This document shows, one piece after another, positions 1 through 9,640 of a DNA stretch of 64,000 nucleotides (the first letter of the stretch is position 1; every line of letters begins with the position of its first letter). The notes beneath the pieces are model-generated. The model was not told where the DNA came from, made no database searches, and worked only from the letters and a program-made list of their open reading frames with translations. The stretch comes from Actinomycetota bacterium. Lineage in GTDB: Bacteria > Actinomycetota > Actinomycetes > Nanopelagicales > Nanopelagicaceae. The stretch spans positions 22,986-86,985 of the forward strand of contig VGAL01000003.1 in NCBI GenBank assembly GCA_016870715.1. The letters run 5' to 3'. The position numbers were made by a program, and so were the translations under genes.

Positions 1-148
1 GCACACGTGAGAGCACATCCTCGATAACTCCTTGAACACTTCTTCGATCAGGTTGTATCGACCATCCAGAAAAAGAGCTTCCGTCATACTGGCAATCCAC
101 CCGAATACGCGAGAACCCGTCCACTGTTTCGAGGACGGGTTCAGACAC
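1..148 (-). CDS. truA: tRNA pseudouridine synthase A, N-terminal part (cut by window edge)
   Basis: Forty-nine codons are visible from a GTG start at 146-148; the rest lies beyond the left edge. TruA makes pseudouridine at positions 38-40 of the tRNA anticodon arm. The visible part reads VSEPVLETV then RIRVDCQYDGSSFSGW and RRSVQG, matching the family opening (R-hydrophobic-D-x-x-YDG-x-x-F-x-GW-x-x-Q, then R-x-VQG). The catalytic Asp motif is not yet reached. It follows rplQ by 34 bases on the same strand, the usual actinobacterial order. No clear Shine-Dalgarno site precedes the GTG. Confidence 0.88.
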   Translation of the reverse strand, partial: MSEPVLETVDGFSRIRVDCQYDGSSFSGWSIQPDRRSVQGVIEDVLSRV

Positions 149-182
149 GTTAACTACTTAGTTGTGGAACGGAGTTGCGAGA

Positions 183-890
183 TTATTTCGCACTCTTCTT
201 TGCTGGAGCCTTCTTTGCCGCTGCCTTCTTTGCTGGAGCCTTCTTTGCCGCAGCCTTCTTGGCTGGAGCCTTCTTTGCCGCAGCCTTCTTGGCTGTCTTC
301 TTTACAGGTGCAGACTCTTCAACGCCTTCTGCTGCAACTTCCGCATCTGCCTTTTTTGCACTCTTCTTCACTGGAGCGCTTGAGGCGCGGCTAGCAATTC
401 GATCTGCGATCTTGCCACGAGCGGCAATTCGATCTGCAACACGAGCGGCAGCGGCTTTCTTCGAGCTTTCGGCCTTAGCAGCACGCTTTGCAATCGCTTC
501 AGCTTGCGAAAGAACCTTCTTCTTATCAGGAGTTCCTTCAGCCAAGATCTCGATAATTGCCATATCAGCAGCATCGCCTTTACGAATGCCAATCTTGGTG
601 ATTCTGGTGTAGCCACCATTTCGCTGGGCAAAGCGTGGACCAATCTCAGTGAAGAGGGTGTGGACTGCGCCTTTTTCGGTGATGACCTTCATAACTCGAC
701 GACGAGCAGGGAGATCCCCTTTCTTGCCAGCAGTGATCAACTTCTCGACATAAGGGCGAAGACGCTTGGCACGTACGAGAGTTGTTTCGACCTTGCCATG
801 CTTAATTAATTGAGTAGCGAGAGTTCCCAAAAGTAGGCGCTCGTGCGCTGGGCCACTTCCTAGACGTGGGCCCTTACTTGGCTTTGGCAT
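183..890 (-). CDS. rplQ: 50S ribosomal protein L17 with long Lys/Ala tail
   Basis: L17 binds 23S rRNA near the peptide exit tunnel. Residues 1-115 are the normal L17 body ([20 protein letters not shown]; motifs [14 protein letters not shown] and [12 protein letters not shown]). The protein is 235 residues, against about 120-130 for the minimal family member. Residues from about 125 onward are low-complexity, ending in repeats of [10 protein letters not shown] that resemble a histone-H1-like tail. Actinobacterial L17 proteins often carry such tails, but this one is long. It lies 4 bases after rpoA in the alpha operon. Confidence 0.97.
   Translation of the reverse strand: MPKPSKGPRLGSGPAHERLLLGTLATQLIKHGKVETTLVRAKRLRPYVEKLITAGKKGDLPARRRVMKVITEKGAVHTLFTEIGPRFAQRNGGYTRITKIGIRKGDAADMAIIEILAEGTPDKKKVLSQAEAIAKRAAKAESSKKAAAARVADRIAARGKIADRIASRASSAPVKKSAKKADAEVAAEGVEESAPVKKTAKKAAAKKAPAKKAAAKKAPAKKAAAKKAPAKKSAK
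201..290 (-). repeat. Three tandem 30-bp units in the rplQ tail
   Basis: Three 30-base units (201-230, 231-260, 261-290) differ at only a few positions. Each encodes the decapeptide pattern K-K-A-(A)-A-K-K-A-P-A in the basic tail of L17. The near-identity at DNA level suggests recent duplication by slippage or unequal crossing-over. Confidence 0.85.
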
Positions 891-894
891 CTAT

Positions 895-1959
895 CTACTC
901 TCTTTCTCTCTCTTCTTCACTTGCGCCACCTTCAACTACTGGTTCAGCCGCATAGAACTCATCGTCACCGAAGTCATCACCATTGTCGTGATATCCAGGA
1001 TAGAGAGTTGGGTCGAATCCAATTGGGCTGTCCTTTAGTTGAAGTCCCATGGAGACTAGTTTTGCCTTTACCTCATCGATGGACTTCGAACCAAAGTTGC
1101 GGATGTCGAGGAGGTCGGCCTCGCTTCGTCCTACTAATTCACCAACTGTGTGAATGCCTTCGCGCTTCAAGCAGTTGTATGAGCGAACGGTGAGATCGAG
1201 ATCCTCGATTGGCAATGCAAGATCTGCGGCGAGCGCAGCATCAGTCAAAGAAGGTCCAATTTCGATTCCTTCAGCATCGACATTGAGTTCACGAGCAAGG
1301 CCAAAGAGCTCTACGAGAGTCTTGCCAGCGGATGCGATTGCATCACGGGGACTCATTGAGCGCTTGGTCTCGACATCAAGGACTAAGCGATCAAAGTCAG
1401 TGCGCTGTTCGACACGAGTAGCTTCGACTTTGTACGTAACCTTGAGTACTGGTGAATAAATCGAGTCGATAGGAATTCGACCAATCTCTTGTCCGGCTTG
1501 CTTGTTTTGAATCGCAGTGACGTAGCCACGACCCCGTTCAACAGTCAATTCCATTTGAACATTTGCCTTCGCATTGAGAATTGCGATGTGCAGCTCAGGG
1601 TTATGTACCTCTACTCCCGCTGGAACTACTACATCAGCACCAGTGATGGTGCCCGCTCCACTTTTACGGATATAGAGCGCAACTGGCTCGTCGTTATCCG
1701 ATGAAAGGACGAGGTTCTTGAGGTTAAGGACAATCTCAGTGAGATCTTCCTTGACCCCTTCGAGGGTCGTGAACTCATGAAGAGCTCCTTCGACGCGCGC
1801 GCTGGTGACAGCTGCGCCAGGAATCGAGGAGAGCAAGGTCCGGCGAAGGGAGTTACCCAACGTGTATCCAAAACCTGGCTCCAACGGTTCAATGATGAAA
1901 CGGGAACGGTATTCACTTACGACTTCTTCGGTAAGGATGGGGCGCTGCGCGATTAGCAC
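895..1959 (-). CDS. rpoA: DNA-directed RNA polymerase alpha subunit
   Basis: Alpha dimerises to nucleate RNA polymerase assembly and binds UP elements and activators through its C-terminal domain. The N-terminal domain starts [21 protein letters not shown] and has the [21 protein letters not shown] motif. The C-terminal helix-hairpin-helix domain is at about residues 250-320 ([37 protein letters not shown]). A short acidic tail (DDFGDDEFY...SEEERERE) follows, as is common in actinobacteria. At 354 residues it is slightly longer than the E. coli protein (329). It sits in the alpha operon between rpsD and rplQ. Confidence 0.98.
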   Translation of the reverse strand: MLIAQRPILTEEVVSEYRSRFIIEPLEPGFGYTLGNSLRRTLLSSIPGAAVTSARVEGALHEFTTLEGVKEDLTEIVLNLKNLVLSSDNDEPVALYIRKSGAGTITGADVVVPAGVEVHNPELHIAILNAKANVQMELTVERGRGYVTAIQNKQAGQEIGRIPIDSIYSPVLKVTYKVEATRVEQRTDFDRLVLDVETKRSMSPRDAIASAGKTLVELFGLARELNVDAEGIEIGPSLTDAALAADLALPIEDLDLTVRSYNCLKREGIHTVGELVGRSEADLLDIRNFGSKSIDEVKAKLVSMGLQLKDSPIGFDPTLYPGYHDNGDDFGDDEFYAAEPVVEGGASEEERERE

Positions 1960-1980
1960 TAAAGATCCTCCGTAACTCGT

Positions 1981-2002
1981 GGAGATCCGCTATTTGATCT
2001 CC
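1981..2002 (-). promoter_or_regulatory. Hairpin in the rpsD-rpoA gap
   Basis: A perfect 7-bp stem (GGAGATC / GATCTCC) with an 8-base loop lies in the 100-base gap between rpsD and rpoA, about 20 bases upstream of the rpoA start. No U-tract follows, so it looks more like an mRNA structure or processing site than a terminator. The function is not known. Confidence 0.4.
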
Positions 2003-2059
2003 GCTTACTTACTTCCCGCACCGCCAGGCCTGACGGCAGGGGTCTTGCTGTACTACTTA

Positions 2060-2686
2060 CTACTTGGAATAGAACTCAACGATGAGCTGCTCTTGTACTT
2101 GCGTATCAATCACAGATCGCTCAGGGAGTGAATGGACCAAGATTCGCATCTTGGAGCCAACGACTTCGAGCCATGCTGGAACTGAACGCTCGCCAAGTTC
2201 GGCACTGGCAACGATGAATGGTGTGAGGTCATGTGATGATGGGCGTAGATCGATCACCGATGAAGGAGATACGCGATAAGAAGGAATGTTTACCTTCTGA
2301 CCATTGACGAGGAAGTGGCCGTGGCGAACTAACTGTCGGGCCATATCGCGGCTCTTTGCAAAGCCTGCACGGTAGACGATGTTGTCTAGCCGTGACTCGA
2401 GGATGCGAAGCAAGTTCTCACCAGTACGACCAGCAAGGCGATTGGCCTCTTGGTAGTAACCGCGGAACTGCTTTTCGAGTACGCCGTAAATTCGTGCGCA
2501 CTTCTGCTTCTCGCGCATCTGAAGCGAGTACTCGCTCTCTTTTGTTCGTCCGCGACCATGCTCACCTGGTGGGTATGGTCGTGATTCGATTGGACATTTT
2601 GGACCATCACACTTTGAGCCCTTCAGGAAGAGCTTTACTTTCTCGCGACGGCAACGCTTGCAATCTGCTCCGGTATAACGAGCCAT
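2060..2686 (-). CDS. rpsD: 30S ribosomal protein S4 (zinc-binding form)
   Basis: S4 is a primary 16S rRNA-binding assembly protein and often the alpha-operon repressor. The N-terminus carries Cys9, Cys12, Cys26 and Cys31 (CKRC...C...C), the zinc-binding form. The S4 RNA-binding domain follows (RLDNIVYRAGFAKSRDMARQ, then HGHFLVNGQKVNIPSYRV). Length 208 residues is normal. The start is preceded by a purine-rich site (AAAGGGGAG). It lies 18 bases after rpsK. Confidence 0.98.
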   Translation of the reverse strand: MARYTGADCKRCRREKVKLFLKGSKCDGPKCPIESRPYPPGEHGRGRTKESEYSLQMREKQKCARIYGVLEKQFRGYYQEANRLAGRTGENLLRILESRLDNIVYRAGFAKSRDMARQLVRHGHFLVNGQKVNIPSYRVSPSSVIDLRPSSHDLTPFIVASAELGERSVPAWLEVVGSKMRILVHSLPERSVIDTQVQEQLIVEFYSK

Positions 2687-2704
2687 AGTTCTTCTCCCCT
2701 TTCC

Positions 2705-3127
2705 TTAGACTCGACGACGCTTCGGTGGACGGCAACCATTATGTGGCGCTGGGGTTACATCAGAGATGGAACCAACTTCTAGGCCAGCAGCCTGTAGGGA
2801 ACGAATCGCAGTCTCGCGACCTGATCCAGGACCTTTAACGAAAACATCAACTTTGCGAACGCCATGCTCTTGAGCGCGACGTGCGGCAGCCTCGGCAGCA
2901 AGTTGGGCAGCAAATGGCGTGGATTTACGTGAACCCTTGTAGCCAACTTGTCCAGATGAAGACCAGGCGATAACGGCACCGGTTGGATCAGTGATGGAGA
3001 CGATGGTGTTGTTGAAGGTGCTCTTGATATGAGCTTGTCCAACAGCAACATTCTTCTTCTCTTTCTTACGAATCTTTGCTGCAGGCTTTCCTTTTCCGGA
3101 AGCAGCAGCCGCTGGTTTAGTTGCCAT
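2705..3127 (-). CDS. rpsK: 30S ribosomal protein S11
   Basis: S11 lies on the 30S platform near the mRNA exit. The body is canonical ([39 protein letters not shown]) and ends in the Arg-rich [12 protein letters not shown] basic N-terminal extension of about 25 residues (Ala/Lys-rich) is typical of actinobacterial S11. The start codon shares one base with the rpsM stop (TAATG), implying translational coupling. Confidence 0.98.
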   Translation of the reverse strand: MATKPAAAASGKGKPAAKIRKKEKKNVAVGQAHIKSTFNNTIVSITDPTGAVIAWSSSGQVGYKGSRKSTPFAAQLAAEAAARRAQEHGVRKVDVFVKGPGSGRETAIRSLQAAGLEVGSISDVTPAPHNGCRPPKRRRV

Positions 3128-3504
3128 TACTTAGTCACCTTCTTCTTGCCTGCGATAGCAACGCGTGGACCCTTACGAGTACGAGCGTTGGTGTGGGTCC
3201 GTTGTCCACGCACGGGTAGACCCTTGCGGTGACGAATTCCTTGGTAGCACTGAATTTCAACCTTGCGGCGAATATCAGATGCGATCTCGCGACGTAGGTC
3301 GCCTTCGATTTTGAACTTGCTCTCGATGTACTCGCGGAGCTTGATGAGGTCGCTCTCTTCGAGATCTTTGACGCGAGTATTCGGATTGATTCCGGTTGCG
3401 GTGAGCGTCTCAAGTGAACGAGTGCGCCCCACTCCGAATATATACGTGAGTGCGATCTCGACGCGCTTTTCGCGCGGAAGATCCACACCAACTAAACGTG
3501 CCAT
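3127..3504 (-). CDS. rpsM: 30S ribosomal protein S13
   Basis: S13 sits in the 30S head and contacts 50S (bridges B1a/B1b) and P-site tRNA. The sequence starts [26 protein letters not shown], with [20 protein letters not shown] near the C-terminus and a basic KKKVTK end that reaches toward the P site. Length 125 is normal. It is preceded by a 104-base gap after rpmJ that holds two hairpins, a larger gap than at most junctions of this block. Confidence 0.98.
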   Translation of the reverse strand: MARLVGVDLPREKRVEIALTYIFGVGRTRSLETLTATGINPNTRVKDLEESDLIKLREYIESKFKIEGDLRREIASDIRRKVEIQCYQGIRHRKGLPVRGQRTHTNARTRKGPRVAIAGKKKVTK

Positions 3505-3522
3505 TGTTGGCCTTTCGATATT

Positions 3523-3583
3523 CCAGAGGTCCTCCGCAGCGAATTCCTCAGCCTCTGGACCAAGGGTCTGGATCGAAATCCAG
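3523..3583 (-). promoter_or_regulatory. Two-hairpin element between rpmJ and rpsM (candidate leader)
   Basis: The 104-base gap holds two stems. One is CCAGAGG / CCTCTGG (3523-3529 with 3552-3558) closing a 22-base loop. The other is a perfect 6-bp stem, CTGGAT-TTCG-ATCCAG on the coding strand (3568-3583), closed by a UUCG tetraloop. The position, just upstream of rpsM-rpsK-rpsD, suits a ribosomal-protein leader such as an S4-responsive element, but I recognise no described family. Function is inference. Confidence 0.45.
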
Positions 3584-3608
3584 TTTCACCACGAGTATGT
3601 ATTAAGTT

Positions 3609-3722
3609 TTAGCCCTGTCGTTGCTTGTGACGGAGATTTTCACAGATCACCATAACGCGACCGTTACGACGAATGACTTTGCACTTGTCGCAAATCTTCT
3701 TCACGCTTGGTTTGACCTTCAT
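3609..3722 (-). CDS. rpmJ: 50S ribosomal protein L36 (zinc-binding form)
   Basis: L36 is a 37-residue zinc-ribbon protein bound to 23S rRNA. The start is the ATG at 3720-3722, giving [20 protein letters not shown]. Upstream in-frame sequence would overlap infA and is not L36-like. The ligands Cys11, Cys14, Cys27 and His32 are all present. A GGAGAG-type site precedes the ATG. It lies 34 bases after infA. Confidence 0.97.
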   Translation of the reverse strand: MKVKPSVKKICDKCKVIRRNGRVMVICENLRHKQRQG

Positions 3723-3756
3723 CTCTCTCCTATTACTTGTTTGCTTATTTACTTGT

Positions 3757-3978
3757 TTACTTATACCGATAAACAATTCGACCTCGGGTGAGGTCATATG
3801 GACTTAACTCCACAATCACACGATCTTCAGGAAGGATGCGAATGTAGTTCTGTCGCATCTTTCCGCTGATGTGCGCGAGGACTTTGTGCCCGTTCGTGAG
3901 TTCAACTCGAAACATTGCGTTTGGCAGAGCTTCAGCCACAGTGCCTTCGATTTCGATGGCACCATCTTTTTTAGACAA
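3757..3978 (-). CDS. infA: Translation initiation factor IF-1
   Basis: IF-1 occupies the 30S A site during initiation. The 73-residue OB-fold protein is canonical ([41 protein letters not shown], ending GRIVYRYK). The start codon is TTG at 3976-3978 giving MSKKDG; no in-frame ATG lies close by. A G-rich stretch (GGGAGTAGGTAGGG) precedes it. The 92-base gap upstream separates it from map and is a reasonable place for an alpha-operon promoter. Confidence 0.97.
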   Translation of the reverse strand: MSKKDGAIEIEGTVAEALPNAMFRVELTNGHKVLAHISGKMRQNYIRILPEDRVIVELSPYDLTRGRIVYRYK

Positions 3979-4070
3979 GCCCTACCTACTCCCATATATC
4001 TCGTGCGTACCCAAGACCGGCAAGTCTAAGCCAGAATGTCGGATTTCATGAAATCGGGTCTGCTAGAGCC
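3979..4070 (-). promoter_or_regulatory. map-infA gap, possible alpha-operon promoter
   Basis: On the coding strand the gap contains TTGCCG and, 17 bases later, GATATA, a weak match to a housekeeping promoter about 20 bases before the infA start. It also holds a perfect 14-bp palindrome GATTTCATGAAATC (4042-4055) just after the map stop codon. Both assignments are tentative. Confidence 0.3.
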
Positions 4071-4877
4071 TTACAAAATAGCGGGTATTACCCCAAATGG
4101 CGCTAGACCTGCAATTCCAGAGTCCAGGGCGGTCAAGACCGAGATCTCCCCCGATGGGAGTAGGGCGAAGGTGTGCTCAGTGTGGGCAGCGCGCGAGCCA
4201 TCGACCGTGGAGACGGTCCAGTCATCGCTCTCCACCCGAACTTTCTCCGAGCCGCGCATGATCATCGGCTCCACTGCAAGAGCCATTCCTGCGACAAGTT
4301 TTGGACCGCGTCCTGCTGAACCGTAATTGAGCAAATGTGGTTCTTGATGCATCGCGGTACCAATTCCATGTCCACCGTACTCACGAACAATTCCGTAAGC
4401 GCCTCGAGAAGTAATCGCCTTTTCGATGGCGCTACTTAAATCTGTGAGGCGACCACCAACTTTTGCTGCTGCAATCCCAGCCCACATCGAATATTCGCAA
4501 TCATCAATCATTTTTTGATCTTCTGGCGAAATTTCACCAACGGCGAGTGAGATTGCGCTATCGCCATGCCAACCATCAACAACCGCACCACAATCAATCG
4601 AAATGACATCTCCCTCATGCAATACCAACTCGCCAGGTATTCCGTGGACCACTTGGCTATTAACTGATGTACAAATCGTCGCGGGATAACCGTGATAACC
4701 GAGAAACGAAGGGGTGCCGCCATTCTTCGTGATGAAGTTATGGGCGATGAGATCAAGGTCTTTCGTCATCAAGCCAGGTCGAATTACTTCACGCAATCGC
4801 TCAAGTGTCTGACATACAAGAACACCTGCTTTACGCATCTTTTTAATTTCATCGATACTTTTGATTTCAATAGCCAT
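4071..4877 (-). CDS. map: Methionine aminopeptidase, type I
   Basis: MAP removes the initiator methionine from nascent proteins. Metal ligands are recognisable: two Asp in [17 protein letters not shown], His in [15 protein letters not shown], Glu in ALAVEPM and the last Glu in HTEHTFAL. At 268 residues it is a compact type Ia enzyme without an N-terminal extension. Its start overlaps the end of adk by 11 bases, the usual adk-map-infA order. Confidence 0.97.
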   Translation of the reverse strand: MAIEIKSIDEIKKMRKAGVLVCQTLERLREVIRPGLMTKDLDLIAHNFITKNGGTPSFLGYHGYPATICTSVNSQVVHGIPGELVLHEGDVISIDCGAVVDGWHGDSAISLAVGEISPEDQKMIDDCEYSMWAGIAAAKVGGRLTDLSSAIEKAITSRGAYGIVREYGGHGIGTAMHQEPHLLNYGSAGRGPKLVAGMALAVEPMIMRGSEKVRVESDDWTVSTVDGSRAAHTEHTFALLPSGEISVLTALDSGIAGLAPFGVIPAIL

Positions 4878-5442
4878 AGTTATCCCTGAGCTCGCGGGTA
4901 AGCGCAGCGATTGCTCGTTGCGTGACTTCAGCTACTGCACCGAGGCCATTGATGGAACGTAAGATTCCAGCATTGTGATAGTAAGAGATTATGGGTGCTG
5001 TCTGCTCCGCATAGACCTTGAGACGATGTCGAATTACCTCTTCGCTATCGTCAGAGCGACCGCGCGCTAGTAGGCGGGTGACAATCTCATCTTCATCTGC
5101 CTGCATTTCAAGAACCACATCAAGCGGAGTATTTATCTCGCGCAAAATCTCATCGAGAGCAGCTGCCTGACCGGTGGTCCGTGGGTAACCATCGAGCAGG
5201 AAGCCTGTTGCGACATCACCTTGTTGCAGGCGATCTTTTACCATCGCCGTCGTTAGCGAATCTGGCACAAGGTCGCCTTTATCCATGTACCCCTTAGCTT
5301 CTAATCCAAGTGGCGTACCCGCAGAGAGGTTGGCACGAAAGATATCTCCGGTAGAGATGTGCGGAATAGCAAAGTGTGCAGAGATGAACTCAGCTTGCGT
5401 TCCCTTACCTGCTCCCGGCGGACCGACGAGTACTAGACGCAT
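4867..5442 (-). CDS. adk: Adenylate kinase (short-LID form)
   Basis: It interconverts ATP + AMP and 2 ADP. The P-loop [10 protein letters not shown] is at residues 7-16, the AMP-binding region includes [10 protein letters not shown], and [13 protein letters not shown] follows. The LID is short ([19 protein letters not shown]) and lacks the Cys zinc site of the long form, consistent with 191 residues against about 214. Its start ATG shares one base with the secY stop region, so it is translationally coupled. Confidence 0.97.
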   Translation of the reverse strand: MRLVLVGPPGAGKGTQAEFISAHFAIPHISTGDIFRANLSAGTPLGLEAKGYMDKGDLVPDSLTTAMVKDRLQQGDVATGFLLDGYPRTTGQAAALDEILREINTPLDVVLEMQADEDEIVTRLLARGRSDDSEEVIRHRLKVYAEQTAPIISYYHNAGILRSINGLGAVAEVTQRAIAALTRELRDNYGY

Positions 5443-6737
5443 TAGCGCAAGAAGCCTTCGTATGACCTCTGTTGTAATTGGCTCTCGATCTGCTTTGCGG
5501 TATCAAGACCAACTCCCACAACGATCAAAATTGCGGTACCGCCAAATGGGAAGTTCTGAGTCGCACCGAAGAGCACAAGAGCGATAATCGGAATGATCGA
5601 AACCAAGCCGAGATAGAGCGAACCTGGGGCGGTTATTCGCGAGAGTACGTACTGCAAGTACTCGGCAGTTGGACGTCCAGCGCGAATACCTGGGATGAAG
5701 CCACCATACTTCTTCATATTGTCTGCAACCTCTTCTGGATTGAAGGTGATAGAGACATAGAAATAGGTGAAGAAGATGATCATCAAGAAGTATGACGCGA
5801 TATAGATTGGATGATCGCCAGTAACAAAATTACTTTGAATCCAGACCACCCATGCAGCCTTGCTATTGGTGAGGTTTGCTACAAGAGATGGAATGTAGAG
5901 CAAGGATGAGGCGAAGATGACAGGGATAACGCCAGCCTGGTTGACCTTGATTGGAATATAAGTACTCGCACCACCGTAAGAACGGCTACCCACCTGTCGC
6001 TTTGCATATTGGACAGGAATTCGACGTTGCGCCTGTTCTACGAAGACAACCGCAGCAACAATCAATAATCCCAGCGCCAACACCACGAGGAAGGTGAACA
6101 GACCCTTGGAGAGACGAATGCTCCACAACTGACCTGGGAATGTTGCAGCAATCGAGGTGAAGATGAGGATGGACATTCCATTACCTACGCCGCGATCGGT
6201 GATTAATTCACCAAGCCACATAACAACTGATGTTCCAGCGGTCATAACTACAACCATGGTGATGATGCGCGACCAGGAAGTATCAGGAATGATTGCCTCG
6301 TTACATCCACTGAAAAGTCGCCCTGGGGTCCGTGCAACAGCAACGAGCCCTGATGATTGCAAGATTGCAAGGCCAATGGTGAGGTAACGGGTGTACTGAG
6401 TCAGTTTTGCCGTTCCTGATTGTCCCTCTTTCTTCAGCGCTTCAAAGCGAGGAATCACAACGGTAAGAAGCTGGACGATAATCGATGCGGTGATGTAAGG
6501 CATGATGCCAAGTGCGAAAACGCTCAGTTGAAGAAGCGCTCCACCGCTAAAGAGGTTAATCAGCCCAAAGAGTCCGCCAGACTCGACAGCAGCAAGGCAC
6601 TTCTGCACATTCTCATAGGAAACCCCCGGAGTAGGAATGACAGAGCCAAAACGGAAGAGCGCCATGATCGAGAGAGTGAAGAAAATTTTGCGTCGAAGAT
6701 CTGGCGTCTTAAACGCCTTTCCGAATGCTGCAAGCAT
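5442..6737 (-). CDS. secY: Protein translocase subunit SecY
   Basis: SecY forms the protein-conducting channel in the cytoplasmic membrane. Residues 1-431 contain about ten hydrophobic segments, the N-terminal [26 protein letters not shown], the TM2 region [20 protein letters not shown], and the conserved cytosolic-loop/TM10 region ending RSYEGFLR. It lies in the spc operon after rplO (37-base gap) and before adk. Its partner SecE is encoded at 31332-31580. Confidence 0.98.
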   Translation of the reverse strand: MLAAFGKAFKTPDLRRKIFFTLSIMALFRFGSVIPTPGVSYENVQKCLAAVESGGLFGLINLFSGGALLQLSVFALGIMPYITASIIVQLLTVVIPRFEALKKEGQSGTAKLTQYTRYLTIGLAILQSSGLVAVARTPGRLFSGCNEAIIPDTSWSRIITMVVVMTAGTSVVMWLGELITDRGVGNGMSILIFTSIAATFPGQLWSIRLSKGLFTFLVVLALGLLIVAAVVFVEQAQRRIPVQYAKRQVGSRSYGGASTYIPIKVNQAGVIPVIFASSLLYIPSLVANLTNSKAAWVVWIQSNFVTGDHPIYIASYFLMIIFFTYFYVSITFNPEEVADNMKKYGGFIPGIRAGRPTAEYLQYVLSRITAPGSLYLGLVSIIPIIALVLFGATQNFPFGGTAILIVVGVGLDTAKQIESQLQQRSYEGFLR

Positions 6738-6774
6738 CTCTACTCCTCTCGAAAGCTCTCGTAATTACGATTAA

Positions 6775-7215
6775 TTAGAGAGCGTTGATCTTTCCGCCAG
6801 CGGCAGCGATCTTCTCTTGCGCGCTCGATGAGAACGCATGAGCAGTCACCGTTAGCGCTACTGAAATCTCGCCATTCCCAAGAATCTTGATGGGCAATCC
6901 CTTGCGAGCAGCACCAGCAGCGACAATCTCATTAACGCCAACTGAGCCGCCTTTTGGAAAGAGCGCATTGAGCGTTGCTACGTTAACTGCTTGGTATTCA
7001 ACTCGCTCAGGATTCTTAAATCCTCGGAGCTTAGGTAGTCGCATATGGAGCGGCATCTGACCACCCTCGAAACCTGCGCGAACAGTATTTCGAGCATGAG
7101 TTCCCTTGCCGCCACGACCTGAAGTTTTACCCTTCGAGGCTTCACCGCGACCCTTACGAGTCTTTGCCTTCTTAGCACCTGGTGCTGGGCGAAGATGATG
7201 CATCTTTAGCGTCAT
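6775..7215 (-). CDS. rplO: 50S ribosomal protein L15
   Basis: L15 is a late-assembly protein of the large subunit. The N-terminus is Gly/Lys/Arg-rich ([20 protein letters not shown]) and is followed by [20 protein letters not shown] and PKLRGFKNP, all family signatures. Length 146 is normal. It lies 2 bases after rpmD. Confidence 0.98.
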   Translation of the reverse strand: MTLKMHHLRPAPGAKKAKTRKGRGEASKGKTSGRGGKGTHARNTVRAGFEGGQMPLHMRLPKLRGFKNPERVEYQAVNVATLNALFPKGGSVGVNEIVAAGAARKGLPIKILGNGEISVALTVTAHAFSSSAQEKIAAAGGKINAL

Positions 7216-7217
7216 TA

Positions 7218-7400
7218 TTACTCGACCTCCTCAACGCGAATGAGATGGCGCACTGCATGCACCATGCCACGGATCTCCGGACGATCTTCTTTGACAACGA
7301 CATCACCAATTCGCTTCAGCCCGAGCGAACGGAGTGTTTCGCGTTGCTCTGGACGTCCGCCAACCTTGGAACGAAGTTGGGTTACTTTAAGTCGACCCAT
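7218..7400 (-). CDS. rpmD: 50S ribosomal protein L30
   Basis: A 60-residue L30 ([20 protein letters not shown], then [20 protein letters not shown] and [10 protein letters not shown]). Its start overlaps the end of rpsE by one base. The order rpsE-rpmD-rplO is the standard spc-operon order. Confidence 0.97.
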   Translation of the reverse strand: MGRLKVTQLRSKVGGRPEQRETLRSLGLKRIGDVVVKEDRPEIRGMVHAVRHLIRVEEVE

Positions 7401-8044
7401 TACGCACCTACCGATGTATGTGAGTGTGCGCCAGCAGGATTTGCATTCATCGCACGACGAAGCGCGGCGGGTGCAACCTTCTCAAGTGGAAGACCGCGAC
7501 GAGCAGCGATTGCGGATGGATGCTCAAGTTGCTTAAGCGCTGCAACTGTTGCGTGAACCATATTGATGGCATTGCTTGAGCCAAGTGATTTACTCAAGAC
7601 ATCGTGGATTCCAGCGCACTCAAGTACGGCACGGACTGGTCCACCTGCGATAACTCCAGTTCCTGGGCTTGCTGGGCGAAGTAGGACAACGCCAGCTGCA
7701 GCCTCACCTTGAACTGGGTGTGGAATTGTTGCTTGAATCATCGACACTTTGAAGAAGCTCTTCTTCGCCTCTTCGACAGCTTTTGCGATTGCAGCAGGAA
7801 CTTCCTTTGCCTTGCCGTAACCGACGCCAACTGTTCCCTTGCCATCGCCAACGACTACAAGAGCGGTAAAGGAGAATCGACGTCCACCCTTTACTACTTT
7901 GGAGACGCGGTTGATGAAGACCACGCGCTCCATGTATTGGCTCTTCTCAGCGCCATCGCGGCCACCTTCGCGGCCACCACGATCACGACCAGCGCGTTCG
8001 CGAGCGCCCTTCTCGTTCCGATCAGTAACTTTTTCAGCAGCCAT
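7400..8044 (-). CDS. rpsE: 30S ribosomal protein S5
   Basis: S5 contributes to decoding fidelity and mRNA unwinding at the 30S entry. The S5 double-stranded-RNA-binding domain starts at about residue 38 ([40 protein letters not shown]) and the C-terminal domain contains [13 protein letters not shown]. An Arg/Gly/Asp-rich N-terminal extension of about 35 residues ([14 protein letters not shown]) lengthens it to 214; such extensions occur in actinobacteria. Confidence 0.97.
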   Translation of the reverse strand: MAAEKVTDRNEKGARERAGRDRGGREGGRDGAEKSQYMERVVFINRVSKVVKGGRRFSFTALVVVGDGKGTVGVGYGKAKEVPAAIAKAVEEAKKSFFKVSMIQATIPHPVQGEAAAGVVLLRPASPGTGVIAGGPVRAVLECAGIHDVLSKSLGSSNAINMVHATVAALKQLEHPSAIAARRGLPLEKVAPAALRRAMNANPAGAHSHTSVGA

Positions 8045-8427
8045 TAGAAGTCCAATCCATTCTCGCGTGCACCCTCGGCGAGAGCGGCAACTCGACCATG
8101 AAACTTATTGCCAGAACGATCAAAGACCACACTGGTGATGCCAGCGCTCTTTGCTCGTTGCGCCACTAGTGCGCCAACTGCTCGAGCCTTGCGGGTCTTG
8201 TCGTCATTCTGGTTACGGATATCTGCTTCCATTGTCGATGCAGATGCCAAAGTCTTGCTCGCAGAATCATCAACAATCTGAGCGACGATATGGCGAGCAG
8301 AACGGGTGACAACTAGTCGAGGACGTGCAGCAGTTCCGACAACTTTCTTGCGGACTCGGAAATGGCGGCGCTTACGTGCAACCTGTGCAGATCCTTTACG
8401 GACTCTGACGCTTACTTGTTGCGACAT
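8044..8427 (-). CDS. rplR: 50S ribosomal protein L18
   Basis: L18 binds 5S rRNA with L5 and L25. Family features are [37 protein letters not shown] and [20 protein letters not shown]. Length 127. It overlaps both neighbours (rplF, rpsE) by one base. Confidence 0.97.
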   Translation of the reverse strand: MSQQVSVRVRKGSAQVARKRRHFRVRKKVVGTAARPRLVVTRSARHIVAQIVDDSASKTLASASTMEADIRNQNDDKTRKARAVGALVAQRAKSAGITSVVFDRSGNKFHGRVAALAEGARENGLDF

Positions 8428-8969
8428 TATTTCTTACCTGCCTTTCCTTGCTTGCGGCGTACCTTCTCATCGGCATAGCGAACGCCTTTACCTTTATATG
8501 GCTCAGGCTTGCGGATCTTGCGAATATTCGCAGCGACCTCACCGACGAGTTGCTTATCAATACCTTGGACCGAGAAGTTGGTCTGGCTCTCGACTGCGAA
8601 CGAGATTCCCTCTGGTGCAGGTACAAGAACCGGATGGCTGAAGCCAAGGGCGAACTCAAGATCTTTACCCTTTGCAGCGACGCGGTATCCAACACCAACT
8701 AATTCCAATTTCTTCTCATAACCCTTGGTTACTCCTTCGATCATGTTCGCAACTAAAGTGCGAGAAAGACCATGGAGGGTACGGCTATTTCGCTCATCAT
8801 CCGGGCGCGTGAAAACAAGAGTGCTCTCACCCTCTTTGGCGATGGTGATAGGCGCAGCAACGGTGAGTGAAAGTGTTCCCTTTGGACCCTTAACAAAGAC
8901 TTCCTGTCCATTGAGGGTGACTTCGACTCCCTTAGGAAGTTCGATTGGTTTCTTACCGATACGTGACAT
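8427..8969 (-). CDS. rplF: 50S ribosomal protein L6
   Basis: L6 lies near the factor-binding centre and the sarcin-ricin loop. The two-fold repeated alpha/beta domain is visible from [19 protein letters not shown] to the C-terminal signature [19 protein letters not shown]. Length 180 is normal. It follows rpsH by 6 bases. Confidence 0.98.
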   Translation of the reverse strand: MSRIGKKPIELPKGVEVTLNGQEVFVKGPKGTLSLTVAAPITIAKEGESTLVFTRPDDERNSRTLHGLSRTLVANMIEGVTKGYEKKLELVGVGYRVAAKGKDLEFALGFSHPVLVPAPEGISFAVESQTNFSVQGIDKQLVGEVAANIRKIRKPEPYKGKGVRYADEKVRRKQGKAGKK

Positions 8970-8975
8970 GTCAGA

Positions 8976-9380
8976 TCACCATACGTAGGCGAGAACTTCT
9001 CCGCCTACTCCTTGCTTGCCAGCTTGCTTATCAGTAAGCAATCCGGATGAGGTGGAAATGATCGCAACGCCAAGACCGCCGAGAACTCGTGGCAGCGCTG
9101 TGGACTTCGCGTAAACGCGAAGACCGGGCTTGCTTACCCGGCGAACGCCAGCGATGGAACGCTCGCGATTGGGGCCATATTTCAAAGTAACGGTGAGCGT
9201 CTTGCCAACGCCAAATGGGTTTTGATCGACCTTGTAGGCGGCGATGTAACCCTCCTGCTGCAAGATTGCGGCGATACGCGACTTCACAGTGGAAGATGGC
9301 ATCGTCACGCTCTCATGGTGAGCAGTATTGGCGTTGCGGATACGCGTCAACATATCTGCAATCGGATCTGTCATTGTCAT
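8976..9380 (-). CDS. rpsH: 30S ribosomal protein S8
   Basis: S8 is a primary 16S-binding assembly protein and in many bacteria the spc-operon repressor. It begins [20 protein letters not shown] and ends with the family signature [12 protein letters not shown]...GGEVLAYVW. Two methionines (MTMTDP) are possible starts; the first is used. A 71-base gap separates it from rpsN, one of the larger gaps in this cluster. Confidence 0.97.
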   Translation of the reverse strand: MTMTDPIADMLTRIRNANTAHHESVTMPSSTVKSRIAAILQQEGYIAAYKVDQNPFGVGKTLTVTLKYGPNRERSIAGVRRVSKPGLRVYAKSTALPRVLGGLGVAIISTSSGLLTDKQAGKQGVGGEVLAYVW

Positions 9381-9451
9381 AAGTGGCTCTACCTAGAACC
9401 TTTCTCGTAGCGGTATCACTGGCTTGTTCCAGTGACCTACTCCGTAGTTAG

Positions 9452-9637
9452 TTACCAACTTGCTTTCGTGATACCTGGAAGTTCACCGCGGTGCGCCATT
9501 TCACGGAAACAGACGCGGCAAATACCAAACTTCTGGAAGACAGCGCGGGCACGGCCACAACGCTGGCAGCGGGTGTAACCCCGAACTTTGAACTTAGGCT
9601 TACGGCTCGCCTTAATCTTCAACGATGTCTTTGCCAT
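9452..9637 (-). CDS. rpsZ: 30S ribosomal protein S14, type Z (zinc-binding)
   Basis: The 61-residue short S14 has the zinc ribbon Cys24-x2-Cys27 ... Cys40-x2-Cys43 ([20 protein letters not shown]) and the C-terminus [18 protein letters not shown]. This is the zinc-dependent form found in the spc operon; the longer zinc-free paralog is not in this window. It lies 3 bases after rplE. Confidence 0.97.
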   Translation of the reverse strand: MAKTSLKIKASRKPKFKVRGYTRCQRCGRARAVFQKFGICRVCFREMAHRGELPGITKASW

Positions 9638-9640
9638 TTT

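Noticed and set aside
4042..4055. Perfect palindrome GATTTCATGAAATC after map
   Set aside because: Short, without U-tract and not positioned as a convincing operator; possible by chance, so it is mentioned only within the gap annotation.
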